NCBI GenBank assembly: GCA_020744425.1
Contig: JAGMUV010000010.1
Coordinates: forward strand, 2,046,001-2,110,000
Direction: 5' to 3'
DNA from: Dactylonectria macrodidyma
Taxonomy: Eukaryota; Ascomycota; Sordariomycetes; Hypocreales; Nectriaceae
DNA: 64,000 nt
Below are positions 22,601-34,600 of this stretch, piece after piece (position 1 is the stretch's first letter; every line of letters begins with the position of its first letter). Position numbers and translations under genes: made by a program. The notes under the pieces are model-generated. The model was not told where the DNA came from and did not search any database. It worked only from the letters and a program-made list of their open reading frames with translations.

Positions 22601-24287
22601 TGCTGCTAAATGCGTTCATGAGGATAATGAAGAATAGTAGGACGGCGCGGTTTTGGAGGGATGCTGTGGTCTCAGATAGGTTGTAGAAGATGCTGCTAAC
22701 GATGATGGCCTGGAGGAAGTTGGTAACTAGCATTGTCAAAGTCAAGCTAGGGTCCGTCTTAAGCATGACAACACTTCGCCATAACGTCAGGCTCATCTGC
22801 TGGAAATAGGAGAGTGTAAACGGAGACATGGCACGCTGAGCTGACGATTGGTCCATACGTCGAGACTCAAGGAATCTGTCGTAATGCTCGCCGTGGAAAG
22901 GGTGTCGTTGAATGTAATCCTCGATTTCCTCCACAAGTAGTGTACGGTCGCGGCTTTCCTTCCATGCTCGGGCGAAGTCTTCAGCGGTCCGAGGCGTTTT
23001 GTTCTCCCAGCCGGGGCGAATGATGCGTTCTTGGGGGCTTGTCATGGAGGTCAAGAAATCGGCTGTCGTTTGTTGGTCTGGGCACACAAATCCGAGCTCC
23101 TCGAAATAGCTCTGAGCCCTCGAGGTTTTGCCAAAGAAGATTTGCCGGCCCTTGTACAGGACAAGAACCTTTTCGAAAAGCTGCTCAGAGATTAGTATGG
23201 CTGCTTAGCAGGCGAGGATGCTATTCCATATACTCACGTCATAAGCATCCTGGGGTGCTTGATAAATGGCGACACACGAAGTGCAACCCATGACATCAGC
23301 CTGTGTCCGTAAGGTCCGGCAAAACTCCACTGCATTCGCACTATCAAGACCTCGAGTACTGTTGTCCCAGCACTGTAACGGGGAATAGCTTAGGGACGCC
23401 TCGGCAATTGTGACACGCTTCCTCTCGCCACCGCTAACCCCGCGGACAAAGTCATCGCCCACGCGGGTATTCTTGGTGTGCGAGATTCCAAACATCGCCA
23501 TAGTAACATCACGAAGATGTTCGACATACTCCTTTCGAGTAATTCCCGCAGGGATGTTCTTAGGGCACCGAGCAGCCGCTGAAAAGTATAGGGTATCGCC
23601 GACGGTAAGTTGCGGAAAGTGGTGATCAACCTCAGCGGTATAGATCGCTTCACCCCGGAACGCAGTCCTGATCTGGTCGGGGTGGATGCCTTGATAGTTG
23701 AGCGTGGAAGACTCTTGGATATGGAAGCCGTGGGTTTCGCCAGCGACTGTTTTGAGGAATGTCGAACAGCCAGAGCCTGGGGGACCGAGCACGCAAAGCA
23801 TCTCGCCACTGTGGACGACACCCTCCAGATCATGCAGGATATCCACGCGCTCCTGTTTCTTATTGAGCACCTTCTTGGCTAAGGTCACAGCATCCAGAAA
23901 GATGTTTCCCACGCTCTTCTGGAAGTCGGTGTCCGTACCGAAGCCGTAGACGTTGAGGTTCTGGAAGGCGATGCCTGTTGTCTTGGGCGGATTTCCTTCG
24001 AGAGACTCCTTCCTGACCTTGTAGAACGCCTTGGCCCATTGCTTCGCGTTGAACTTGTCACTATTGGGATCCAGAGGCCCATCTCCAGGGAGAGGAAACA
24101 GCGACGCTGGAGCACCTGTACCCTGAGATCGAGTCGTTAACCTCCTGGCAAGCTGGAGCATCTCATCATGAACCCCCTCCTCTCCCTCGTCAGGAGCTAA
24201 GGTATTGAATGAACCTCGAGACGATATCGCATTTTCCGCCGCCAGAGCCGGCTTCTCGATCCTAGAGCCGATGCCGTCGGAGGGCAT
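19623..24287 (-). CDS. PDR-type (ABC-G) full-size ABC transporter
   Basis: Six exons on the minus strand: 24287-23238, 23180-21654, 21597-20665, 20608-20375, 20322-20093 and 20037-19623. The five introns are 52-57 bp. The 4389-nt coding length gives 1462 residues, normal for the Pdr5/Cdr1 family. The layout is (NBD-TMD)x2. NBD1 has the degenerate Walker [10 protein letters not shown] (about 168-176), signature VSGGERKR (284-291) and a [11 protein letters not shown]alker-B region. NBD2 has GSSGAGKTT (860-868), the family's degenerate signature LNVEQRKR and [10 protein letters not shown]. The second donor lies just before the NBD2 Walker A. The start chosen is the ATG at 24287; the frame is open further upstream, but that segment is hydrophobic and atypical. 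It probably exports the cluster product or a fungicide at the plasma membrane. The decayed regulator copy lies directly upstream. Confidence 0.95.
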
Positions 24288-24582
24288 CGTGTCGCGTTTC
24301 TCGTGTCCGCGAGATTTAGTGAAGAAAGAGATTGAAATGAGGTTCAAAGAATGAATAGCATCAAAAAGATGAGGAAAATTGTAAGAAAAAAGGATAAAAA
24401 ATACACCAGGTTCCCCTCGCAACTGATCGTTAGATATCAGTCAGCGGTTAAGGACTTGGATGCGTGTCTGCTCAAGTCTGAGACGTTCCAAGCATCCTCT
24501 AATATATACTGAGCTCGGCTTCGCTATCGTAATACAAAACCCTCCCTCCGGGCCTGACGGCGCTATAGGTGGCCGGATGCCG

Positions 24583-24607
24583 GAATTGTGGGACGGACAT
24601 TCGGCTT
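24583..24607 (+). promoter_or_regulatory. Motif shared with the regulator upstream region
   Basis: Contains GTGGGACGGACATTCGGC, identical in core to the copy at 15402-15430. It lies about 300 bp upstream of the ABC-transporter start codon and could be a regulator binding site or a trace of the duplication described at 24985-25375. Confidence 0.4.
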
Positions 24608-24984
24608 CAACCGTTTGGCGACAAGGTGAATTTTGGTGCGCTGGCCCGTGACTACGCCGTGTGGCAAGACTTACCACAGTCAAAAAGGGATAAGATTAGT
24701 TCTCCCAGGTGTGTTAGGCCCCACCAGTGTCTCATATCATTGCCAAGCCGCGTCCAGTCCTTGCCAAAGCCGAAGCGCGATTCTAGGGTTCCAAATCCCG
24801 GCCCCTGTCCTCACCTCTTGAGACTAGACCAAGATGAGGACAAACTGCCCACTCCATCCTTGTCGGACAAACGGACTCCTGAAATTATCCGCCGACTAAA
24901 AAGTGTTCCAAGTGAATTTGGCTCCCGAACTTTCCGTCGACCAACTGAATCTTGTCTTGCAAGATCGGGCAGCGACGAGACTGA

Positions 24985-25375
24985 CTACTCACTCTTGCCG
25001 TAATTTGGGATCTGAATTATAAGAAGAACAGATCCCATTGGCCTTTCTAAAACACCGCATCTGAGCATTTTCCTGGTTCTGTCATCTTTTATAGATTCAG
25101 CTACGCGGCTCTAAGGCAGTCTTAGTAAGTTAGCGGTAAGCCTGGTAGTGAAAACGACCTCCCCCCTGCCCCCCGCTTGATCCAAGACTCGAGAAGAATT
25201 TAGGTTTGTACATATATCTTGGCTACAAGTCTCGCAAGGCAACCTGACCTTGCTCATTAACCCCGACTAGATAGCAGCAGCCATCGCTGCTTTCCATGCT
25301 ATAAATTGTACATATAGTTGCACCAGGTTCGATGACTGTGTTAAGCCTACCTACCTGTAATGTGTGCTCGACTTA
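24985..25375 (+). pseudogene. Ghost copy of the Zn2Cys6 regulator 5' end
   Basis: This block aligns by eye with 15945-16345, the promoter and first exons of the regulator. Shared landmarks in order are TTATAAGAAGAAC, GTTAGCGGTAAG, CAAGTCTCG (the CKSR codons) and the CGATGACTGTGTTAAGCCTACC segment counterpart of the second zinc-cluster exon. Several cysteine codons are destroyed (for example TGC to TAC) and the start codon is gone, so no DNA-binding domain can be made. No downstream middle region of the factor is recognisable. It is a partial, decayed duplicate lying head-to-head with the ABC transporter. Confidence 0.7.
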
Positions 25376-25399
25376 GTGCATGCGATATGGTTGAGTCCA

Positions 25400-26870
25400 T
25401 CTAACAGTTCTCCTAATATTAGTGAAGCTGTGTCCTCCAAAAATAACGTGACAACTGGAACGTCTCGCTTTGACTGCTTGTACCTATAAGGAAGTCACGA
25501 TATATTGATTATGCACGCAATTAGAGGAACCCCTACATTTTCAATGCTGTGAAGCTCCAAAGATTACTTTTATCTACCTCCAAAGGTAATGACTCAACGC
25601 CACCCAATGATAGTTGAAAGACGACATATTTCAATGCTAAGGAAAAAAATTAGGGTGGTTTCTTGGTGACCATCCTTCTTCATACCCACTGCAAAGATAA
25701 CCATCGTTACATAGCTTGGGTGAGCCCTGTGATGATGGCCATGTAGTATCTGTGTATTTCGTAACCTCTCCCTCTAGTTCCCACCCCTTGGAGTTAGGAA
25801 CATTCAGATTTCCCTAGCTTCCTAATACAGCATAGCCTAGCGAAAGCTCGGCGAGTCCTCCCTAATTTGGTTCCAAAAGGCCACCCATTCTCATTTAACC
25901 ACCACGTGCCTAGGTCGACCGTCATTGTCCAATTCAACATTTACACCCTGGACCTACCCTAGACCTCAGGATAGACAAGCTGTCACACCTAGTGTCTAAG
26001 ACATCGGAGTTGACCTCATTTGCGTCGTTTTTCTTTTCACTCCAGCCATTCATGCCTTTTCGGATTGTAATCACCCTTCGAGTCAACACTGGTGCCCAAA
26101 ATGGCCAAGTCATTTAATTCCCAAGACCACATCCACCCCGATCGTAGGGGTCGAAACAAGACTGGACGTACGCCTTTGCAAGACGGCGAAATGGTCGCGG
26201 CCAACACGATTAACCACGGTGCCCTCTTTGGACAGATGACGGATAAAGATCTATCTACATTCTTATCTTCGTCCACCTCTGCCCCCTTTACCTCGTCTAC
26301 CTCCCCTATTTCCTCTAACACCGCCTTGTGAGCTAGTGAGAACTCTTTTAAACCCTCCCGAGTGCTGACTTCCACTATCTATACTTTTAAAAACCCGAAG
26401 ATGATCTGGATGTGACGCTGCTAATGTCACGAGGTCGGCGTCAACTCCCCGACGTGTAATCACCATTTTAACACGCGTCCTCGAACCGTTCTTCTCTAAG
26501 ACATCAAATACTCTCAATATTGTCTCGGGTAAGCTCAGGTTCAGGCCGCTGTCGCCATCTGGACTGATAGTGTGTCGGGGCTGAGGGCCCCGGGGCCCGG
26601 GACCCGGACAGTCACGTTACCTGTAGCTAGCTATAAGAGGCAGCAGATTTCCCAGACTTAGATAGAAAAACAATGCTTCTTCCTTTTTTTACTTGATTTT
26701 TCCTGATTTTCCTAGCCTTGATTTTCTTATTCTATTTTACTTAATTAACTGATATCCTTCTTCCTTTTCCAGCTAGCTGCTTAGCTGATGATTTTATCTG
26801 CATTTTTGGCTATTTATTTCCTAGGCCTTATCTTGCCATCCTTCGCCCTCCTTTCAGGCCCAGCTCGCCG
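25400..26870. other. Intergenic region
   Basis: No recognised gene. A 76-codon plus-strand ORF starts at an ATG at 26101 (Ser/Thr-rich C-terminal half) and could be a small protein, but nothing supports it beyond being open. A GC-rich run (GGGCCCCGGGGCCCGGGACC) is near 26585-26604. Confidence 0.4.
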
Positions 26871-27955
26871 TCACTTCGGGTGGTTGTTTGTCCCCCTGCC
26901 CAACACAATAGCCTCAATATCGACAACTATGTATACTACGGGAGTGTTCCGCAGACAAGCGCCAAGTAGCAGCGCGAGATCCGGTGCGTCGTTCCGTTGC
27001 TCTATCTGAGTCTTTAACGACGCCGCGGCAGACTCTGTTTTGTTGGAAAGAAACAATACCGTGGCCTGTTTGAGTAAGTACTTCAGAACTTCATCCGTGG
27101 ACTGCAGGCGTGTTGTGTCACTATCCGCGCTTGAGTCGAGTGCCCAGAGAGTGGGAACGCCGGCCGTCATCAAAACTTCAACGATAGAAACGGCCAGGTC
27201 CTTGGACGAATTTCTCGACCCAACTGGACATTGCAAAACTAGCAACGACGAGTTCGCAGCATGAGACCATGGCCGAAGTGCAGGTGTATAGCTAGGGAAT
27301 GTGCCTGGACTTAGCTTTTGCCTAACGCGCCTGTTGCGCATACTCAGATTGTACTGGTATGTAATCATTGGATCGGACTGTGGCATGTTCGGCTGAGCCT
27401 GGATCATGCCCAAGAGTTGAATATGCGAAATGGTGTTGTCAGTGTTGACGAAGCTGCTCGACAGCAAACTCGTCAGAGCTGGGCAGCAGAATCAGTGACG
27501 ACGTTGCGAATATTGCGTAAACGGTCGGAATCTTACATTTTATCATTTCCTGGGCTACCCTAACTTCTCCTCGCAAGGTAACCAGCTCGGTATTGCTGAA
27601 ATCGACTTTTTGGTGCATTTCTCGCTGCTCAGCCCGGGACCCATGGGCTGCGAGGTTGTCAACCGCCACCGAAAGCGACTCGATGTCGCTGAGAAGGCCA
27701 GTAAAGCGGAGCTCAACGGGCCGTGACAGCGAGTGCCAGACGTGCTTAAGCCAATGCTCCTCGTACCAGCTCTTAGCCCGGAGAAGAAACTTGATAATGT
27801 GCGCGTATAGTTGTGCGACGGCCCTCTTCATGCGCGGCGTCGGATACAGTATGAGGGATAGCCCTGTTCGGGGGAGCGCCGTAGCCACCTGAGTCAGACC
27901 ATCTGCGAGAGTAGAGATGGTGGCTTCGTGGTTGAGAAAGGTCTAGGGGTGCATT
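26871..27955 (-). pseudogene. Truncated fungal NLR-like (DUF7708-type) gene
   Basis: The minus strand encodes a segment with PRMKRAVAQLYAHIIKFL and SRPVELRFTGLLSDIESLS, typical of the N-terminal helical domain (DUF7708 type) of fungal STAND/NLR-like proteins. After a frame break near 27450-27500 it continues into a second domain (for example MRNRRVRQKLSPGTF, LRPWSHAANSSLLVLQC, GVPTLWALDSSADSD), then stops at 26871. Expected N-terminal and C-terminal parts are missing, and the splice junction between the two blocks cannot be joined in frame. The upstream edge butts directly onto a GH3 fragment. Such proteins act in non-self recognition; this copy looks non-functional. Confidence 0.6.
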
Positions 27956-27957
27956 GG

Positions 27958-28215
27958 TTAAATCTGATAGATATCTTCTCGTTTGCCGTCTCTGTCACAC
28001 GTGTTCTTGATGTTGACCTCGACCTCGAAACACTGGTTGGCGGTGTCGTCGGCGTTGTCGTCATCCAGATCTACCATCGTCGGTGCACGCAGGGCCGCGT
28101 ATTCAAACGTTGTATACGACAAACAGTAACCGAAGTAGACTAGCGGATCGTTTCGTAATTTCTCATTGTCCCGATACCCAAGGAACACACCCTCGCCGCC
28201 ACACGAGGTCCCCAA
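27958..28215 (-). pseudogene. GH3 beta-glucosidase C-terminal fragment
   Basis: About 85 codons on the minus strand containing EGVFLGYRDNEKL and PLVYFGYCLSYTTFEYAAL, the hallmark segment just before the fibronectin-III-like domain of GH3 beta-glucosidases, followed by VNIKNTCDRDGKRE from that domain. A Cys replaces the usual Gly in FGYGLSYT. No catalytic domain is present upstream, so this is an isolated scrap. It stops where the NLR-like fragment begins, which marks a rearrangement breakpoint near 27956. Confidence 0.72.
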
Positions 28216-30844
28216 CCTAACATTCCCCCAAGCTGTAGCCCTGCCGTCATGGGCCTAGGTCTTTCTGCTTCAGCTCCCTTTGGCCTAGGTAGTATGAGAT
28301 ATCTACTGGACCTAGTACTACATACTAAATCAACCTGAGTAGAGTTGATGTATTTCCCTCCAGTTGACAGGGATAGAGTTTGATGTCACGTACTAGCTAT
28401 ACTTGGATGTTTAGGAAATAACATAGCAAATTGCCTCATCCTCTCACATAGGAAAGAGTAGCAGAATTATGCTCTATATACCTAGCCTCTCTTATTATAG
28501 CTAGAGCTAAGCTCGGATTATGTGACCCAGAAATTCTCATCTTAACTCAGTCCAAACTACCGATCCCTCATTCCAAAGCTCAGTGCGCGTTAGCTCCTTA
28601 GGTATTGGTCTCTTGAGGCTCTGATAGCCATTTGGTCGTAGTCGCCAGTTGATATCAGTCCTTATCTCGTGATGATTGATTTATGCCCAGGGGATAGAGT
28701 TGAACTTTTTTATTGGACATAAACGCGTATAGGCGAGTCACGCGAGTACTCATCGCGTAAAGTAGGAGCTTTCTACTTGATATTAGTGTTTAAGGGGGGT
28801 GACACCTTTGATGAACTTAGAGGCCTCGACTGCGACACTTCGAAGTTTTCCATCTTCACTACGCTGTGAAGATGAATCCTATTAGACAACCGGTTTCTGC
28901 TAATGCGATTTACCAGTTTATTTTCTTGCTAGATATAAAATCTTTGTCCTCTAGGTATATCAGTTTGGGTGTCTTGCTGATGAAATTGCTACGCACCTGA
29001 GATTACGGCATTATGACATATAACTACATAGTGGAATGCAGGCTATATTGCAGAAGGGATGATGGTTGAAGGCCGTGAGTGGTGATAGAATCCGGGCACA
29101 TGTCTTGTATGTATGTTGATTACATGACTGCCCAGAGCAGAGAGTTGTTTAACCACCTTCTATCTAAATTATTATGATGACATTGCATTCATTTCGCCGG
29201 TATCTCGGCCACCTACTTAATTTGCAAATCGACACTTGAGCACGAACTTCCCAGGTGGAGTAGCTTAGATCAATCTAAAATGGACGTCAGTAAACAAGTC
29301 TCGAGTCCTTGGTTATGGCATTATGAAGTAACCATTTGGTAGTGTTGCCACCATCTATCAACGTCGGTCGTCATGTGCCAAGTTCCGATCGCCCCTCCCC
29401 GATGATGATGCTGTCAATTTGAAGCTAGTTTAGCTTCAGGCCGCCAATTAGCTAACTTATGTGGTGCAAATATTATCATTTACGGAGCAAACAGCTCGGC
29501 CTTGCGACTTGACTCGGCACTCGAGACAACCTGCCTAACTAGGCAGAGTTAGGCTCTTCATTAAAGGGGAACCCCGGAATTCCAGCGCTTGGAGGCGCCA
29601 TCAAAGATTTGCCGCGTGGGGGCCTGGGTTGCTAGTAAGACGAGTCACAGCTCGGAGCTGGCATCATAAGTAAATCAACGAATAATTTCCTAAAAAGTTC
29701 TTTCTTCGATTATTTGCAGTCATATTGTTAGAAGGCACAAGGGCTTGCGATATGTCCATCTACACCCACAAAAGCACTAACCGTTTCTCTGTCTGGTAGG
29801 GCAATCGCCGAAAGACCGCTTCCACACATACCGACTATCAATTTGCACGTACCAAGTCAGCCCTCCAGAATTTGAGCTTCGGAGACGACGCTATGAGGAT
29901 GAAGGTGATGACATAACTTCAGGCACCATGAACATCACCATCGTTCTTGTTGCAGTATATGGGGTCGATAGACTAGGATTCCCACTCTTGGGATGTGATG
30001 GCGCACGACAATGGACGTGGAGCTAGGTCGACTCAACCATATGTTTTGCAGCTAGACCGACCTTTGCACTACCTGTCTCAACATTTCGGTCGTTTTCGAT
30101 GAAGCCTGCCTTTGGATACATGCATTGGCCATTTGAAGCTCTCGTCTATACCTACTCCACGTGTCTAATCTCCTCCACCTTCGCAGCACTCGGTCATGCT
30201 TGGGCTCTCCCACCCGACGAACTGGTATAACTAACTGTGAGCTTTAATGTTGAGCAGCCTGAGACTATTGAAACGACTTTGGCGGACGAGGAAGAAACCA
30301 CACCCAAATGGCTAGTTATCTTTCCGGGGCCACTGGGGCCAATCGTGACTGACGCCGTCTCGCCGCCTCCAGCAGAGGTCGGCAGCGGCTGCTTCCAGCA
30401 CCACCGCAGGTGAAGATGACGGGCCGGTCTCTTCAAGATAGCTAGGAAAGTGTCTAATTAGACGCTTTATCGGGTTGGATCGCCGCTGCGGATTGGGGCA
30501 AGGCTCGAAAAGATGAAGGTTGCAGCGGCAGATCCGGGCTTGGGTGGAAGACCGCGGACGCGGTCGGTCGGCTCGCTGGAAAAGGGCGTATTCGGTCGGA
30601 TTCAAAGAGGTTTGATAGAAAAGCAGGAAATCCGCAATGAAATTGATAGTCATACAGTCTAGAAAATAACAGTGCCGTCCAGTCCCGCAGCTGAGAGGCT
30701 TCTCTGCCTCCCCAGCTGTTGAAGCTGACGTTCCTGATGATGGTCTTGTTCCTTGAAAAATCCCTAGAAAATCCCGAGACCTAGAGAGTTGAATCTCTAG
30801 TCCCCACAACCCTATCTAACCCCTGTTCCGCCACAATCGCATCA
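28216..30844. other. Long region without a recognised gene
   Basis: About 2.6 kb with no convincing coding region, repeat or RNA gene. A 165-codon minus-strand ORF at 30312-30809 has low-complexity composition and no recognisable motif. Confidence 0.45.
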
Positions 30845-31345
30845 CTATACAAGTACAAATGTTTGCCTCCGAGTAGCGTCAAACAGTTTGGCTCTTTCCA
30901 TCTCGGAGTTCTCTTCAAACCAAAAGAACCCTCCTGAACCAGGCCCCAAGGTGGTGACTGCTTTGATGTATCCGACTCTCTCATGCATATCAGGAGACTT
31001 TCGCGAAACAGATACTGCCAAGCCAACAATGAAGAATCCGCTCCAGATGAACGGCAGAAAGTACTCTGGTACTAGGTCCATTTCCTTACCATCGGGCATG
31101 TACAGAACTGATGATTGGGGCGGCCAGTATTGGAGGTTGGCGATGAGTTTGTTCTTCCAACGGCGCAGAGAGAGAATCTTTAAAGGAACACATTCGAGGC
31201 GAATGAAAGGGTGAAGCATACCGTCCTGGGAGAGGTGAGAGGCTCGCACTGCGATATCCTGGACTTGTTGGACGCTGATCAGACAGTCATCCTTGTTGTA
31301 AGAACGCACATCGAGGTTTTCGATGTGAGGATATAAAATACTTCG
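30845..31345 (-). pseudogene. HET-type protein, C-terminal fragment
   Basis: An open minus-strand stretch beginning around LYPHIENLDV and continuing through FIRLECVPLKILSLRRWKN to a stop at 30845. The style matches the region after the conserved SWSW motif in fungal HET proteins. It has no start of its own. The N-terminal HET part lies on the same strand and in the right order at 37300-39048, with the Helitron between. I infer that the two were one gene of about 745 codons. Confidence 0.5.
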
Positions 31346-31350
31346 AACAC

Positions 31351-31382
31351 CCGTTAAGTTGCCAAGGCAAGGGGCTTAACGG
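31351..31382. repeat. Nested inverted repeat at Helitron 3' side
   Basis: CCGTTAAG at 31351-31358 pairs perfectly with CTTAACGG at 31375-31382, and the loop itself contains TTGCC-AA-GGCAA. A stable hairpin next to the 3' end is expected of a Helitron terminator, although the required CTRR was not found at the usual distance. Confidence 0.5.
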
Positions 31383-31696
31383 CTGAATATCCAGCCCAAA
31401 GGGTAATACCGTATACCTGCAATTCAATTTTCATAGGGGGATTTCTAGAACCCCCCCTTTCGCCTGCGGCGCAACTAGCTGTTAAAGCCGCGTCAAGCCT
31501 GCAGTGGGAGTTGGCTGATAGTCAGGGGTTCCTCTACCGCTTCCTGAGAGGCCGAATCTAACTATATACCATATATCGAACCTCCCCTTTCTATGTAGCT
31601 TATAGGAAGACGTCGTCTAGTCAAGGTAGAGTGGTGGATACGGTGGCTCGGTCAGCTGTTGAGCCTGACGGCGTTGTTGGTCAACGAGGCGCATCT

Positions 31697-34600
31697 TCAT
31701 CCCTGCCTTATAGTTAGCCGTAAACGCAGCACGTAGGAAACACAGGCACATGAACCTTCCGTGGGCGTGTGGTTATAGAGGCTCTGACGATCGAAAGGCG
31801 CCTCAAGGAGTAAGCCCTGCAGCGAGGTTACCCGTGAGACAGCAACATAGCTAATACCGGCCTGGAAGTCGCGTGTGGCGAGGTCAGTAACTATTTGATC
31901 CTTCGTTAGGCTCTGGCATTTGTGAACGGTGATAGCAAACGCCACGATCAGGGGAAACTGCGTGCGAGCGCAGGTCTCGTTGCCCACTAGGAAATCACGC
32001 GTGACTGGAAGGATGGGTACGATTTTCCTGCCCTCGTTCGTTGTTAGATACGGCGGCCCGTCGTAGCTATCGAAATCCACCATAATAACCGCCGGGGGTT
32101 CTTCCCATGGGTTAGTGCCTGCGTTCCAGGCGATGTCGTATACAGTGCCCTGCGCACCGTTAACTAGGCCAACTGGCTGCCATAGATTAGTCGTAAGCAT
32201 CACTCTGGCGCCTTTAGCAACAGGGAATCTGTTAGATAGGTTGCCAGCTTTGTCGCTTGGCGCCTGCCCCGCGCCGTTGCCCCGATTCTTTGCCTCCACC
32301 TGTACTGCCGGGTCGTTGAGGTGTACCATATGCTCGTAATTGTACTCGTTGACCCGGGCCTTTGTAGAATACACCCGCAAAGCGGCCCTGAAGCTGTCAA
32401 TCTCGCTCTGTGTTAGCTTGGCCTGTACCCGATTACTAAGGAGGTTCCATGACGGTATAGATAACTGAACTTCACGCAGTTCCTGCAATGCCTGACGGAA
32501 CTGGGCCTGATCATCGCCAGTTTGGCGCTGCACTGTGGTCAGGAAGACGGTGCGGTCAAATAACCGGTAGGCCACCTGCCCTCTCCTTTCCAGCGGAGAC
32601 AGGCTGGTGCTAGTCGAATATAGCGGCTTTTGCCGGACGGGTGGTAACTGGAAGAAATCGCCCACCAGCAAGACGCTCACGCCACTAAAGAACTCGAGGC
32701 TACGCTGTGGAAAGGCCTGCCGCAGGCGGGAATCGATCCGCGCTAGCTGCTCAAGCCCTAGCATGCTCTTTTCATCGATAACGAGGTATTTGACGTGCCG
32801 TAGGCGGGACTGAAGGGCGGCCGCGTCGGCTGGGGGAAGGTCGGTAAAAGTACCACCTACTGGGAGGCGTAGCAACGAATGAATGGTGCTGCCTTGTATC
32901 TGGTTACTCGTAACGCCTGTTGGCGCTACGCGACAAATAGGGCTAGGATTCGGTAGGGCAGCCGCCTGGAGATGGGAGGATAGCACCTTGATAAGGAAGG
33001 ACTTGCCTGTGCCACTACCGCCGTCAACGTGGAGAAGGATTTGAGTAAGACTTTGCGCCTGGAAGTGGCCTATGAAGGTGTCGTACACGAGCCGTTGTTG
33101 TGGGTTCAGCTGATTACGCCAGTGAGGGCCAAGGACCTCCACATCGTTGGCTATAGGGTGGCTAGCGATAAGGTCTTTCTAGTAACTGTCTCGAAGTTCC
33201 GGATAAGTACCTACATGCCGTGTCCAGTCGTAATTAACGTCGATATCGCGGCGGCCAAGTAGGTCAAGACCTTCCTGGGTAAGGGGGTTGTCAGGTAAAA
33301 GGGCGGCGAGACGAATCCAGTCTTCGTCATCAAATTCTTCCTCCACAGGCAGAGCCTCGTACTGATCCTCTTGAGGCTGTAGTCGAGCCTCTTTTGGCCA
33401 GCCGTAATGGTCATCACCATGACTGTGGTGCTGCCAACAATAGGAGAAGGCCTGAGCGTGAGAATTAAAACGCTGGCCGTCAAATGTGAGGAGCTCATCA
33501 AGCCGACGATGTGGGTGGTTCAATGTTAGCTTTACGCGGCAGTAATCTGGCCACTGTTGACCTTCTGGATCAGCCTGATAGCGAGGAAAGTAGACCAATA
33601 CACGAGGCCTGCCGTTAACGTTGCCTGGCTGCCATTGCTTCCACATAGAAGGGTCCCTAGAGCGGAAATTCCAGTATTTAAGAAAGGAAACATAGGTCAG
33701 GTCCTCTAGGGCTTCTGGGCGTCGATAGTACTTTTCGTAGACGTTGGGGGCCTCGTTAACCTCATCGCCGTCGAGCCGTAGGGAGCGGGAATGCTTGTCA
33801 GGATTACGGCAATCAACATATAGGCAGGTTCGTGAGCCCTCCTGTAACGGCAGGCCGAGGAGCAAGTGGCAAACCTCCTGCTTTGAGTAATCCCGCTCAG
33901 CAACTAGCTGATTTAGGAGCTTTGATGTGAAGGAAATAAGGGGGTTATGGTCCTTGACCTGGGGCATCAGGGCTTTCCCAATCTGGGCAAAAGACTCACT
34001 TTTCTTTTCCGACTTGGAGCAGTATTTAGCTGCGTAATCGATTACTTGCTGTAGGCTCGTGCAGGGGGAGATATCTGTATTGGCCAGCCACGCAATTGTA
34101 AGCAAGCGGTTATAGTGGTTAATCTGGCTATCATTCCGCTCGCCCCTGAAGCTCCAGTGCTTAGAATGAGGAACCTTGTCTAGGGAGGCTAGTAGGCGTT
34201 GCCCGTGAGGAAATCCAAAGCGGCACTCGACCTGCTTGGTATGTTTATTGAGCTGCATATAATAGTTACTATAGCGGTGTCGTTGCACGCGGTTAACTAC
34301 CATTGATAGGAACCTAACGGTAAGGGGCTGCTGTAATAGATTAAGGATCAGGGGGTTCCCTTCCCCAGGCGCCTGTATTCGCTGAGTCTCTGGGTTAATA
34401 GCAGATACGTGATATCCCTAGATATGGGCGAATCGCTCCCGGGACTGATCATTGTCAGGATCTAAGTCTGGATGGCTATTTAACCAATAGAGGCCGTGGT
34501 GGTGACTGGACCCCCTGCCCTGCCACTCGTAGCGACCCCAAAAGTCCGTTAGGTTAAACTTCTGCTTCAGGACAATAGTTCTAAACAGCGTATAACGCTT

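Noticed and set aside
26037..26517. Overlapping ORFs near 26,040-26,520
   Set aside because: Low-complexity Ser/Thr- or Gly/Arg-rich translations on both strands, with no splice or family support.
30312..30809. 165-codon minus-strand ORF
   Set aside because: Composition is Arg/Pro/Ser-rich without motifs; probably chance.
31307..31327. CACATCGA...TCGATGTG hairpin as the Helitron terminator
   Set aside because: It lies inside the readable HET C-terminal frame (IENLDV region), so it more likely belongs to the host gene.
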